Source: Membranihabitans marinus (GTDB taxonomy: Bacteria > Bacteroidota > Bacteroidia > Chitinophagales > Saprospiraceae). From it: DNA of 64,000 bases. The stretch is from NCBI RefSeq assembly GCF_019802045.1, contig NZ_JAHVHU010000008.1:186001-250000 (forward strand), given 5' to 3'. Below the pieces are notes generated by a model, which ran no database searches, was not told the DNA's origin, and was given only the letters and a program-made list of their open reading frames with translations. Position numbers and translations under genes: made by a program. Positions 8,308-17,946 of this stretch are shown in pieces (the first letter of the stretch is position 1; the number at the start of each line of letters is the position of its first letter).

Positions 8308-9974
8308 TACTCCGTTTTTGAAAATCGAAGATTGGCCCAGTAGTATTCTATTTCTTTGGGTGGATCCCAGTTGCTGATGCCCGGTTCGCCGCCAATGTTA
8401 AGGACGATGACGCGGTTGTGCTTATCGAGCGCATTGGACATATCCACGGTGACCTCCTTCCATTCACCCAGGTAGCTGTCCGGTAATTCAAAAGCATCGA
8501 TGGCCCAGTACTGCTGTCCAAAATTACTGAAGTCAGCAAACGACCACATCCGGTTCATAAACCGGGGCCATATTTTTTGGAAGGGCGTGTATTCACCGGT
8601 AAATACGGATTTTTCAGGGGCATAAATACTTGCCTTCAAGTATTTATATTCTTCGATATTGAACTCGTATTCCTTCGGCAATGCAAAGACAAAAGAAGCA
8701 CTCCGGGCTTTCGGGACCGTTTTGTAAACGTTCTTTAGTTCCATGCTGCTTTGTGGGGCATCGGTCGCCGGATAGGTGATCTCCATATTCCAATTGTGAT
8801 CTTGTACATTTCCGTCGAGATGAAATTTGTTGTCGATGTATATCTCTGCAGGATTATCTACCAACTCCACGGTGCCATCGTCAACGTAGGGGGCTAATAA
8901 CTCATCCAGCCCCATACTGTGTGGTCGGTAGATGACTTTTTCCAGAATACCTGCTTCCAACAAATCCTTGAGAGACTGATAATTATTAGTCGGGATATCT
9001 CCTGCTTTTCTGAGAAATTCAACGAAATCTCCACCACCGACTACATCGACGACGCCGTTGCGGTCGTAGGTCAATGTTGGTATTTCAAATAAGTCGCCAC
9101 CGGTAAGATCCAGCGTTTTTAGGTTTGGAAAAAAGAAAATGTCCTGCAGGGATCGTGCGTGTACCGGGTACGTTAATTTTGTCACGTCAGAGACACCTTG
9201 AGCGGTGAATGTAGTCACACCGTTGGCAGCCAGGATGTCTTTTTCTGCCGGCGTGAATGGGGTGGTTTCTGTTGGCATATTGATGACCAGTTCATCGGTG
9301 ATGGTCAGGGTATCCAGTATTTCTTTTTGATTGACTCTGGGAATGACCCGGTATGCCATATTGATCGTGATTGGTTGGCCCGGTGTCACATTGCCGACAA
9401 AAAATCGAGGATTTCCATCAATACCACCGGAACGTTCTACCCCTTCTTTGTCCGTGTACGAATATTTCAGGCTTTCGTATTCCATCAATACCGAAGAGAT
9501 CCCGGACGGCCATTCCACGACAGCCGCTGACGGTGATGCGAGGATCCGTGGTGGCGAGACGACGAGATTGTTGAGGCCCTCCTGCGTAAAGGGGATGAGT
9601 GCTATTTCTTGGGGTACGGATTCATTGCCGTATTCATCCAGGGTGGAGATTTTAAAACGATACAGCTTTGATTGGTCGAGTCCGGTGATGTTGACATAGG
9701 AAACCAGCGAGTCGAGTGTGATGACTTCATCATCGTACTCTATTTTTGTTTTGGTGGCTTTGCCCAGGTTAATGGCACTGCTGGGAATTCGTCCGGCCTT
9801 CAACAAATCAATTTCCACCCTTTCAAAGCCAATATGACCTATGATGGTATCGTATTTAGCGGGGTAAACAACTTCGCCTTCAAATTCTGCTTGTTTTTCA
9901 TAGATGTCTTCACACCCGGTGACCAAAAGCAGGTAGGCATATAAAATGAATAGTATATTTTTCATAAGCTTCAA
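8307..9974 (-). CDS. DUF4998 domain-containing surface lipoprotein (SusCD operon)
   Basis: A 555-residue lipoprotein with Cys21 in LVTGC. The first 200 or so residues resemble DUF4998, a fibronectin-like region found in lipoproteins downstream of SusD. The last 190 residues form a separate beta-rich region with a jelly-roll look (the WRPRFMNRMW-like, YWAIDAFELPDSYLGEW and VIVLNIGGEPG segments) that may bind carbohydrate. That last point is inference. It is the final gene of susC-susD-DUF4959/5000-DUF4998, 29 bases after the previous gene, and is followed by a heptamer repeat and a clear terminator. It probably acts with SusD at the cell surface in glycan capture. Confidence 0.8.
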   Translation of the reverse strand: MKLMKNILFILYAYLLLVTGCEDIYEKQAEFEGEVVYPAKYDTIIGHIGFERVEIDLLKAGRIPSSAINLGKATKTKIEYDDEVITLDSLVSYVNITGLDQSKLYRFKISTLDEYGNESVPQEIALIPFTQEGLNNLVVSPPRILASPSAAVVEWPSGISSVLMEYESLKYSYTDKEGVERSGGIDGNPRFFVGNVTPGQPITINMAYRVIPRVNQKEILDTLTITDELVINMPTETTPFTPAEKDILAANGVTTFTAQGVSDVTKLTYPVHARSLQDIFFFPNLKTLDLTGGDLFEIPTLTYDRNGVVDVVGGGDFVEFLRKAGDIPTNNYQSLKDLLEAGILEKVIYRPHSMGLDELLAPYVDDGTVELVDNPAEIYIDNKFHLDGNVQDHNWNMEITYPATDAPQSSMELKNVYKTVPKARSASFVFALPKEYEFNIEEYKYLKASIYAPEKSVFTGEYTPFQKIWPRFMNRMWSFADFSNFGQQYWAIDAFELPDSYLGEWKEVTVDMSNALDKHNRVIVLNIGGEPGISNWDPPKEIEYYWANLRFSKTE

Positions 9975-10003
9975 ACTTGAATTTTATCTGTGATCGATGA
10001 AAT

Positions 10004-11281
10004 TTATTGTACTTTTTGACCAAACAGGGTGATCTCTGAAAGACAGTTGGCGTCTTCCCGCGTATAATTAGCAGAAAACCCCTTTGTGGCCCGGTATCTG
10101 AAATATCGGGTGGGTTTGGTAAACTTGGGATCATCCGGATACATATAGGCTTGGTCACCCGCTTCTCCTTTTTTGACAAATTCCAACTCACTGAGGCCGT
10201 CAGGCACGGGAATCATATGTTCGGTCACATACACCCATTCGGAGTTGTCTTCGTCCCATACATACATTTCATAAATGCCCACATTTTCGTATCTGTAATA
10301 TTGGCCCCGGTTGACATTGTTAATCCCACCGGAATGGCGTTGATGGGTGACGATTCGACTCAATTTGTATTCGGCACCTAAATCGATAATGACATTCCAG
10401 GGCATATTTCCATCATCCGGATCACCGGTGCGTCCCCGACTGTGGGTGTGCATAAAATTGAGGTTGTCCCCGCGATCGATGATGTCATCGATCAGGTACC
10501 GAAGTCGTCCTTCCAATCCATTTCCAAATGCTTGGGGGACCCCGCCCATGGAATCATTGGCAGGAGGCAGGTACCATTCTGATTTTGGTATTTTCACATC
10601 GGTCAACAGGGAGACATTTCCCATATCAATAGGCTCTGTAATGTTGTCATAAATGTCTGCTACCCGAATTTTTACACTCACGGGTTCGTCCGAATTGAGT
10701 TTTAGATTTTCCACAAAACGGCGTTCTTCCGGTAAATTCGATGAGAAAACAGAAGTAAACTCTTTCTTTTCTCCGTTTTGGGTAAAAGAAAAGTCAACGT
10801 ATATGTTTATACTCTGTTCCAGTTCGTTTTTCCAATCGACGAAAAAGGAGTTAAATGCTGGTTTGACTTCCAGAGATTTGCCGACACGACTAATGGCTGG
10901 TTCTAGTGGGGTTACGTTGATCGATACCGGTTCTGACTTATTTCCTGCGCGGTCTACAGCGTAAATCTGAACCTCATGAGAAGCTGTATCTCCAAATCCG
11001 TAAACGTCGAGCGAGTCGACAAAATAGGAGGAAGAAAAGGAATAAGTTTTATTCTTATCGTTTGTATAAGAAGCTTCGATGTGCAACAAATCCTCATCCT
11101 TCGGTAATGTATAAAAGAACCGGGCACCCCCGAACAATGGCTTGTATTCAACACTGGTGACGGGTGAGGGAGGTATCGTGTCATCGGAATTGGTGCGTTT
11201 AACCTCATTATCATCACAGCTGCTGATGAGCAGAAGAAGTACTGTAATGGATAGCCAGATAGATAAATTTGATCGTATCAT
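10004..11281 (-). CDS. DUF4959/DUF5126/DUF5000-type surface glycan-binding lipoprotein
   Basis: This reads as a SusE-position lipoprotein of 425 residues. ATG 11281 is chosen rather than the in-frame ATG at 11323 because it puts the hydrophobic signal and lipobox (LISSC) at the usual distance. The order is a DUF4959-like domain with PPSPVTSVEYKPLFGGARFFYTLP, a middle DUF5126-like region around VDRAGNKSEP, and a C-terminal DUF5000-like discoidin fold with WNVIIDLGAEYKLSRIVTHQR. Proteins of this kind bind polysaccharide at the surface beside a SusCD pump. It is third in the operon, with susD 60 bases upstream. The ligand is unknown. Confidence 0.83.
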   Translation of the reverse strand: MIRSNLSIWLSITVLLLLISSCDDNEVKRTNSDDTIPPSPVTSVEYKPLFGGARFFYTLPKDEDLLHIEASYTNDKNKTYSFSSSYFVDSLDVYGFGDTASHEVQIYAVDRAGNKSEPVSINVTPLEPAISRVGKSLEVKPAFNSFFVDWKNELEQSINIYVDFSFTQNGEKKEFTSVFSSNLPEERRFVENLKLNSDEPVSVKIRVADIYDNITEPIDMGNVSLLTDVKIPKSEWYLPPANDSMGGVPQAFGNGLEGRLRYLIDDIIDRGDNLNFMHTHSRGRTGDPDDGNMPWNVIIDLGAEYKLSRIVTHQRHSGGINNVNRGQYYRYENVGIYEMYVWDEDNSEWVYVTEHMIPVPDGLSELEFVKKGEAGDQAYMYPDDPKFTKPTRYFRYRATKGFSANYTREDANCLSEITLFGQKVQ

Positions 11282-11341
11282 TGTATTTGGATATTGTGCT
11301 GTTTTTAAAAATACGTGGGTCATATCGATGTTGTCGTGGTT

Positions 11342-13297
11342 TTACCAACCGGGATTTTGGACCAGATTGGAATTTGTGTTTATCTCATTGAGATCAATGG
11401 GCCATAAGTTGTCCGTGATGGTAAATTGCCGGGCTTGTTTCACCTCCAAATTGAAGAATGAAGCGCCTGTCTCACCGGTGTGATTCCATCCCCAGGCCGG
11501 ACTTGAAAATTCAGATACCGCTCTTTTGGTACGGATCATATCCCAAAACCGTTGTCCTTCAAAGGCAAATTCGATGCCCCTTTCCCTCAGGATTATATCT
11601 CGCATACCTTCTTTTGATTTGTGCTTGTTGACTGTTTTTACGATGTCCGGATCGGACCATACCGTTTCCAGGTCTGGAATTCCCGCCCTCTTGCGGACTT
11701 GATTGACCAGATCATATACTTCCTGGGTCGGACTGCTGTTGTACTCGTTGAGTGCTTCGGCTTTCATGAGCAGGAGGTCCGCAAACCGGATGATGGGGTA
11801 GGGGTATTTGATGGTCCGCTGCCAGGCACCTGATTTCGATTCAGGGTGTACCAATTTTTTAACGCCGATGCCGGTGACCAGAAAATCCGTGGAGTGTTGA
11901 GAGGAATTGTATCCTCCATCACTACCCGCATACATCATCGTATTGATTCGTACACTGTGTGAACGCCAATAACCACCCGTGATACCGAGATTCGCATAAA
12001 AACGGGGCTCCCGGTTCAGGTAAAGATTAATGGTTTCGGCACCGGGCTGCATGTATCCTCGACTTTGGTCATAATCCTCGTCTTCCGCTCCAGGTGTGGT
12101 CGTGAGCTCCCATTTATTGTCAACATCAAAAGTGAGGTCTTCTTCGATCGGGACGCCATTTTCTGTGTAGTATCGTTCAGTCATTCGGTACGTGGAGGCC
12201 ATCCATTGCCAGGAGTACGAAGCGGTGTTGGTGACGCCACCTCCATATCCTTCCGGCAATCGAATATTGGAACTATGAGCCAATTCGCCCTGTCCATAAA
12301 AGTTGAGGTTGGAGTACCCCCAGATTAATTCTTTATTCCACGGATCGGTAACCACCATCCGAAGGTCATACAAGGTCTGTAACTTTTCTTCATTGGCTTT
12401 GAAGTCTTCGCGATCAAAAACATAGGGTTCTTTTGAATAGCGGTAGAGTTCTACCCCGTTTGCCTGACAAGCTTCCAGTGCATCGTCCAAGGCATCAAGT
12501 GCATCTTTCCATTTTTCATTATCATAGGTTAGTGGAAAAAATGGTTCTCCGTCTTCATTCGTGAAATCACCGAAATATTCTTTATTACCATTGAAAAATG
12601 GACTGGCTCGGTAGAAAAGAACGCGTGCTTTGATGGATTTTGCGGCGACCTGATCGATTTGTCCATACAGGTTGGAGCCTGCTCTTTCTTGTAAGTTGGG
12701 TATGGCCTCGTCCATCAGGCGGATCACATAGGCGAACGATTCTTCTACGGTGGATCTTCTTTGAAAAAGCTCGTCCTTGGTTGCATCGGAGGTAATCAAT
12801 TCTTCTGCGATGATGATCGGACCATATTTTCGAATGAGTAAAAAACTATAATAAGCTTTTAAAAAGGTCACTTGAGCAGACCAATCTTTCTTTTCCTGTT
12901 CGGACATGTCAGGTACATCATTGATGTGTTCCAGGAATACATTGGCCGAACGAATGCCGTCATAGAGCGGCTGAGCACCCTGATTTCCCGACCAATTTCC
13001 CAGTATGGGGTCGGTCACCGTCTGAAGCCCACGCATGAGTCGGATCCCTCGCAAGTGTCCGGTGTTTTCATTGAGATCCAGCCGTCCGATCCATTCATCA
13101 CCGGCAGTCCACATGGAATTGTGGGTCTCATCGATGTGCGGCATATAACTGTAAACCTTGGCCAGCGCGTCCCAGGCTTCTTCTTTTTGCTTAAACAGGT
13201 CTTCGAGAGTTAATGTGTTGTCTGGTACGACATCCAGATAACCTTCACAGGCTGATAACAGTATAAATAGTAAAATTATCCCGGATAATTTTTTCAT
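11342..13297 (-). CDS. SusD/RagB family nutrient-binding lipoprotein
   Basis: Outer-membrane lipoprotein that forms the lid of the SusC transporter and binds the incoming glycan. It has 651 residues, within the family range. The lipobox is LLSAC with Cys17, followed by the SusD start EGYLDVVPDNTLTLEDLF. Later RAGIPDLETVW, ERGIEFAFEGQRFWDMIRTKR and the final NPGW are diagnostic of the SusD C-terminal region. It lies 25 bases after susC and is transcribed with it. The Asn-rich ligand contacts cannot be resolved by eye, so the substrate is unassigned. Confidence 0.95.
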   Translation of the reverse strand: MKKLSGIILLFILLSACEGYLDVVPDNTLTLEDLFKQKEEAWDALAKVYSYMPHIDETHNSMWTAGDEWIGRLDLNENTGHLRGIRLMRGLQTVTDPILGNWSGNQGAQPLYDGIRSANVFLEHINDVPDMSEQEKKDWSAQVTFLKAYYSFLLIRKYGPIIIAEELITSDATKDELFQRRSTVEESFAYVIRLMDEAIPNLQERAGSNLYGQIDQVAAKSIKARVLFYRASPFFNGNKEYFGDFTNEDGEPFFPLTYDNEKWKDALDALDDALEACQANGVELYRYSKEPYVFDREDFKANEEKLQTLYDLRMVVTDPWNKELIWGYSNLNFYGQGELAHSSNIRLPEGYGGGVTNTASYSWQWMASTYRMTERYYTENGVPIEEDLTFDVDNKWELTTTPGAEDEDYDQSRGYMQPGAETINLYLNREPRFYANLGITGGYWRSHSVRINTMMYAGSDGGYNSSQHSTDFLVTGIGVKKLVHPESKSGAWQRTIKYPYPIIRFADLLLMKAEALNEYNSSPTQEVYDLVNQVRKRAGIPDLETVWSDPDIVKTVNKHKSKEGMRDIILRERGIEFAFEGQRFWDMIRTKRAVSEFSSPAWGWNHTGETGASFFNLEVKQARQFTITDNLWPIDLNEINTNSNLVQNPGW

Positions 13298-13322
13298 TGC
13301 TTATATATTTTAATTGTTGTAC

Positions 13323-16300
13323 TTAAAAGGATAGTTGAATACCTACGTTAAATCGCTTATTGGGTGGATAGCCCAGTCCCTTGCGCCCCATCTCCGGATC
13401 CCAAAGTTTGAAATTGCTGAGGACAAACAGATTTTGGATACTCAGATAAATCCGGCTGTTTTCCATTCCGATGCTTTTAAAACTACCTTCAGGCAAATTG
13501 AAGCCCATTTCTACACTTTTCAGACGCATAAAGGACCCATCTCTGAGCCACCAGGAGGATGTTTGTGTATTGTTGGGTAACGGATCCACCGATAATCGTG
13601 GCCAGAAAGCATGGACATCGGGATTGGTTTCACTCCAGTGATCTTCAGCGATGATGGACAAAGCGTTCCGTCGATTCGCAAAAGGAGCAATGCCATTATC
13701 ATTGGTGCCCGGATTTATAAAAAGTGAAACCTGGGAATTCCCCTGGAAAAAGAAAGACATATCAAAATTCTTGTACCCCCCAGATAAACCAAATCCGTAT
13801 TGAATTTTTGGAACGACAGGCAAACCTAATGGTACTCGGTCATTGCCGTTGATGACACCATCGCCGTTGACATCTTTGTACTTGATATCGCCGGCTTGAT
13901 AGGTGCCGAAATCTTGTTTGGGAGAATTCTCGATTTCAGCTTCATCTACGAACAGCCGTTCAGCAATCAGGCCCCACCATTGGTTGATCGACTGCCCTTT
14001 TCGCTTTAAGTATTCATCGGCATAGTTCTTTTCATCCAGTTCTACGTATTCGTTGGTAGCAAAAGTGTAGTTTGCGCGAGCAGACAGCCAGAATGCAGGA
14101 GTGATGATCTTTTGAAAGTCCAGAGATCCTTCATGTCCCCAGGATAGAACCCGGCCAACATTGCCATTGATCGCTGCTTCCAGTCCGACGGAAGAAGGAA
14201 AATTCTGTCGCTGCAGGTAGATCTGACTCCGGTCATCCCGGAATAGATCCCATTGGATTTCAAGACTTTCATCGAGCAATCCGACTTCGATTCCAAAATT
14301 TGTTTTCGTTGATATCTCCCAGGTGATGTCCGGATTGGCATACCGGTTTATACGATATCCACCGTACGCATTGGTAAATGTATTGCCCCAGCGGTATCCA
14401 CGACCCCCTTTGGAGATATCAGATAGATAGAAAAACCGATCCTGTCGCTCAGCAATAGCATCATTTCCTACCTTACCATAGGTCAGTTTGAATTTAAGTG
14501 TGTTGATGGTGTTTTTAATTGGCGACCAAAAATCTTCATTGGAGACCAACCAACCTCCTCCGATGGATGGGAAGAATCCATATCGTCGTTGACCGCTAAA
14601 TTTTTCTGAACCGTTGTAGCCATACGCGAATTCCACAAAATAGCGCGTATCATAATCATACGAAATACGACCGGAGATCCCCTGATTTCGCTCGGGCAAT
14701 GTCTCATAGATCGAGTTGCTGTTTCCTCCTGTCAACAAATATTCTTCAAACATCCCGACGGTCATAAATCCAACAGTATGATCAGCGAAGCTTCGATCCC
14801 AGTTCACCCGGCCTTCGAAATAGTAATGTCCGCTGGCATCCCGGTGGGGGTTTACATCCCCCAGATAACCGCGGCCGCTGGTCGGATTGAGTGCGAACAA
14901 TTTATAATCCCCACTGATCTGGTCATACGATTCCAGATCATAGTAGAAGGGGTTGTACCATCGTCTGCTGGAATATTCACTCCAGGTGTTTACAGATCCT
15001 TTTAACTGCAACCTTAGCCCCTCCGTCACAAAATCCAGCTCTTGTGACAAGGTTGCCATCGCAGTGATCGAACTTGTATTTTTGTCCTCATACCCCCGGA
15101 CCATTTCTGCGTAGGGGTTTTGCTTTAATGCGCCTTTCACAAAGGTGTTTCCAAATAAAATATGATCTGTGAACTGGTTCAATGAATCGGGTTCGAAAAC
15201 CGCAGGAAAATCGACCGGATTGGAATTCATGACCATATTGAATATGTCACTGGCTGGCGCCTGGGGTCCATTGTATCGTTCAAACCGGCCTTGTAGCCGG
15301 GTGTCCAGTTTGGTAGTTGGAGTCAGTTTGAATATGACATTGTTTCGCAACTGGACCCGATTAATATTAATGTTGTTGTTGAAGTTGTTTTGGTCATCTA
15401 CCTTGAGAAGTCCTGTTTCGTTTTCGACCGTACCGGCAGCAAAGTAAGTGGCTACCTTTCCACCTCCGGAGATATTGAAGTTCCCACGTTTATTATTGGT
15501 GGACTTATTAAAGAGCTGGTCGTACCAGTCAGTATTGGGATAGATAATAGGGTCTACGCCATCCGCAGTGGATTGTATTTTTTGCTCACTGTAGAATGTA
15601 CCCAAGAGTGGATTCCGTGAGACTCTGGCTTGATTGTAGAGCCGCATATAAGATACTCCATCCAATAAATCATTGATTCGGGTGGGCATCGCGACCTGAT
15701 AGTCGACCCGCGCGTTGACCCGGGCCGGTCCTTCCTGCCCGGATTTTGTCACGACCATGATGATTCCGTTGGCACCCCGAGGTCCGTACAACACAGTAGC
15801 AGATGCATCTTTTAGTATAGAGAAACTTTCAATGTTGTCCGGTTCCATTCGGGCCAGGTCGGTGGTGGAGGCTTCAAAACCATCGATCAAAATCAATGGA
15901 TTGGTCTTGTACCCAAAAGTAGTAACTCCACGGATGAAAAACTCCGCGTTGTCGCGCCCGGGTTCTCCCGAGGTCTGGTACGAAATGACACCGGGAATTC
16001 GCCCCGCAAGCGCATTGGTCAGGTTGGATGCTGGTTGTCTGAGGTCAGAGGGTTTGACCGTTTCAACCGACGATATGACGCTTTCCTTCTTTTGGGTACC
16101 GAAAGCCACCACTTGTACTTCCTGCAACAGCGAGGCGTCGTCATACATTTCCACCTCAATGATGTTCCGTTCACCAACGACGACTTCTGCCGGTTTTTTC
16201 CCGATGTAGGAAAAACTCAAGGTGTCACCGACTGCTGCTTGCAGGGTGAACTCGCCGTTTTCATCAGCAACGGTTCCCTGAGCTGTGCCCATGACCGCGA

Positions 16301-16433
16301 TCGATACACCGGGCAGACCCACTCCATCCTGGTCCTTAACAATCCCGGATATGGTCTTGGATTGATTGGCTTGACTGAAGCCGGTTAATCCAATAAATAG
16401 AAAAATTAAAATTCCCAGTAAAGGTGTTTTCAT
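13323..16433 (-). CDS. SusC/RagA family TonB-linked outer-membrane transporter
   Basis: TonB-dependent pump of 1036 residues that brings oligosaccharides across the outer membrane with SusD. A signal peptide ends near GFSQA. A carboxypeptidase-regulatory-like domain (SGIVKDQDGVGLPGVSIAV through DENGEFTL) covers about 28-115. The plug follows with VQVVAFGTQKKESV, then FFIRGVTTFG and ILKDASATVLYGPRGANGII, the strongly conserved SusC plug signature. The barrel ends in RFNVGIQLSF with the terminal Phe expected by the BAM machinery. It is first in its operon. No convincing TAnnTTTG -7 element was found upstream, and no adjacent HTCS or SusR-like regulator or ECF pair is present, so control may be remote. 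Confidence 0.96.
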   Translation of the reverse strand: MKTPLLGILIFLFIGLTGFSQANQSKTISGIVKDQDGVGLPGVSIAVMGTAQGTVADENGEFTLQAAVGDTLSFSYIGKKPAEVVVGERNIIEVEMYDDASLLQEVQVVAFGTQKKESVISSVETVKPSDLRQPASNLTNALAGRIPGVISYQTSGEPGRDNAEFFIRGVTTFGYKTNPLILIDGFEASTTDLARMEPDNIESFSILKDASATVLYGPRGANGIIMVVTKSGQEGPARVNARVDYQVAMPTRINDLLDGVSYMRLYNQARVSRNPLLGTFYSEQKIQSTADGVDPIIYPNTDWYDQLFNKSTNNKRGNFNISGGGKVATYFAAGTVENETGLLKVDDQNNFNNNININRVQLRNNVIFKLTPTTKLDTRLQGRFERYNGPQAPASDIFNMVMNSNPVDFPAVFEPDSLNQFTDHILFGNTFVKGALKQNPYAEMVRGYEDKNTSSITAMATLSQELDFVTEGLRLQLKGSVNTWSEYSSRRWYNPFYYDLESYDQISGDYKLFALNPTSGRGYLGDVNPHRDASGHYYFEGRVNWDRSFADHTVGFMTVGMFEEYLLTGGNSNSIYETLPERNQGISGRISYDYDTRYFVEFAYGYNGSEKFSGQRRYGFFPSIGGGWLVSNEDFWSPIKNTINTLKFKLTYGKVGNDAIAERQDRFFYLSDISKGGRGYRWGNTFTNAYGGYRINRYANPDITWEISTKTNFGIEVGLLDESLEIQWDLFRDDRSQIYLQRQNFPSSVGLEAAINGNVGRVLSWGHEGSLDFQKIITPAFWLSARANYTFATNEYVELDEKNYADEYLKRKGQSINQWWGLIAERLFVDEAEIENSPKQDFGTYQAGDIKYKDVNGDGVINGNDRVPLGLPVVPKIQYGFGLSGGYKNFDMSFFFQGNSQVSLFINPGTNDNGIAPFANRRNALSIIAEDHWSETNPDVHAFWPRLSVDPLPNNTQTSSWWLRDGSFMRLKSVEMGFNLPEGSFKSIGMENSRIYLSIQNLFVLSNFKLWDPEMGRKGLGYPPNKRFNVGIQLSF

Positions 16434-16773
16434 GATTTAAAATTTTCTTTTAAAAAAGATAGCAGCTTTTCGCACAGTATCAGGTGATTTCCCATTAGCT
16501 CACATAGCTACTAGTTATGGATGGAAGTCTATGCTGCAAAATCCTATTAAATTACCGATGTCTTAACAATCGAAGTCCAATTTAGTAATATATTTCTATA
16601 ATCAAAAACATGTGCTAATAAATGCTTAATTTGTTTCGAATGCAATAAATTGTATGGTGTGTTGAGTGCATGGTTTCGATCTCGAGCACAGTCGGTGATG
16701 TTTGAACAACCGCCTTTGGAATGTTTTATTTTGAGAATAATTTTCTCTCGTTATATTGTGGCAAATTTTCAGT
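16434..16773. other. divergent intergenic region between susC and lrgA-like gene
   Basis: About 340 AT-rich bases must hold the promoters of the SusCD operon and of the lrgAB-like pair. No clear consensus element, repeat or small gene was recognised. Confidence 0.4.
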
Positions 16774-17163
16774 ATGCCAGATAGATTGATGCGTATTCTT
16801 TATAACCTGGGACGACTGGTGCGGGGTTTTGTGATTCTTGTGGGACTTTATCTTTTCGGTGAATGGATTGCAAAATATCTTCCCATACCCGTACCTGGAG
16901 CGGTAATTGGAATGGTGATCATGTTTTTATTGCTGCGTTTGCGTGTGGTGCCGTTACATTGGGTGGATAATGCTTCTGTTTTGCTTTTGACTTTTATGGG
17001 GATGTTTTATATCCCTTATGGGGTGGGTATTGTCGAAAGCGGAACATTGATCGAAAAGTGGGGACTTGAAATTTTGGGTTTGGTCCTCCTTACGATTTTA
17101 TCCGTGTTTTTTGTATCGGGTAAGCTCTTCCAAAATCTGGTTCATAAAAAAAATATTTCATGA
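16774..17163 (+). CDS. CidA/LrgA family holin-like membrane protein
   Basis: Small membrane protein of 129 residues with four hydrophobic segments, matching the LrgA/CidA family. The conserved LPIPVPGAVIGMVIMFLLL stretch sits after the first helix, and LLLTFMGMFYIPYGVGIV forms the third. In Gram-positive bacteria this family affects murein hydrolase export and cell lysis. More recent work links it to transport of small acids such as pyruvate or glycolate, and the role here is open. ATG 16774 is chosen over a TTG further upstream. Its end overlaps the next gene by four bases. Confidence 0.85.
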   Translation: MPDRLMRILYNLGRLVRGFVILVGLYLFGEWIAKYLPIPVPGAVIGMVIMFLLLRLRVVPLHWVDNASVLLLTFMGMFYIPYGVGIVESGTLIEKWGLEILGLVLLTILSVFFVSGKLFQNLVHKKNIS

Positions 17164-17828
17164 GTAGTCTGGTCACCATTTGTCTTTTTTTGTTGGCGCG
17201 GCTGCTGCATTCTAGGAAGCCTTATTTGATTTTTGTGCCGGTTTTTTTCAGTGTGTTAGGTTGCATCCTATTTTTGAAAGGAACCGGCATGAATTTTACC
17301 CAGTATTTTGAAGAAAACAAAGTGTTGACCAGTTTATTGGGACCGGCTGTGGTTGCCCTGGGCGTTCTCATGTACAAACAGATGGATGCCATAAAATCAC
17401 GGTTGGGTCCTCTGTTGATCGCCATAGCTTGTGGGAGTCTGGCCAGCGTGTTTTTGGTAGCTGTTTTGGCTGTGGTGTTGAAGCTGCCATCAGAGTTAGC
17501 GGCTTCCCTTTTGCCGCTTGGTATTACCACTCCCATTGCAATCGAAGTGTCAGAACCACTGGGAGGTGATCCGGCCATTACATCGGTGGTCGTGATCGGG
17601 ATTGGGCTTTTGGGGAATATGTTCAGCCCGATCTGGCTTCGCTGGTTTAGGATTACTGACGTCGGAGCTTCAGGAGTCGCCATTGGAATGGTGAGTCATG
17701 GTATCGGAACAGCCCGGGCGATACAACTTCACGAGATGACCGGAGTTTTTAGTGGCTTGGCGATGTGTATTAATGGTGTGGTTACGGTATTTACGGCACC
17801 GCTGATGTGGTCCTTGTTTTATGGATGA
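17160..17828 (+). CDS. LrgB/CidB family membrane protein
   Basis: Partner of the LrgA-like protein, 222 residues of mostly hydrophobic helices. Family signatures include PLGITTPIAIEVSEPLGG in the middle and SHGIGTARAIQ in the last third. The ATGA overlap with the preceding gene indicates translational coupling, as in other lrgAB/cidAB operons. Plant homologues of the fused pair (PLGG1) export glycolate, so a carboxylate transport role is possible. The neighbouring GntP permease on the other strand is another organic-acid transporter, though no link is shown. Confidence 0.88.
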   Translation: MSSLVTICLFLLARLLHSRKPYLIFVPVFFSVLGCILFLKGTGMNFTQYFEENKVLTSLLGPAVVALGVLMYKQMDAIKSRLGPLLIAIACGSLASVFLVAVLAVVLKLPSELAASLLPLGITTPIAIEVSEPLGGDPAITSVVVIGIGLLGNMFSPIWLRWFRITDVGASGVAIGMVSHGIGTARAIQLHEMTGVFSGLAMCINGVVTVFTAPLMWSLFYG

Positions 17829-17946
17829 CATGCGTTGAGTCACGAGCAATATTGAAGCTGCCCTATTGGATGTGCTTGTGATTTCTTATGGTGGTCACCG
17901 ATCCGGGGTTTTTATTTGGTTCCGCTTTTACACACTACATTACAGC

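Noticed and set aside
9198-9944. Plus-strand frames of 67-122 codons opposite the DUF4998 gene
   Set aside because: They are antisense to a lipoprotein with clear domains and carry no start signals or motifs.
16756-16773. TTG start for the LrgA-like gene at 16756
   Set aside because: The extra six residues precede a plain ATG at 16774 that fits the family start better.
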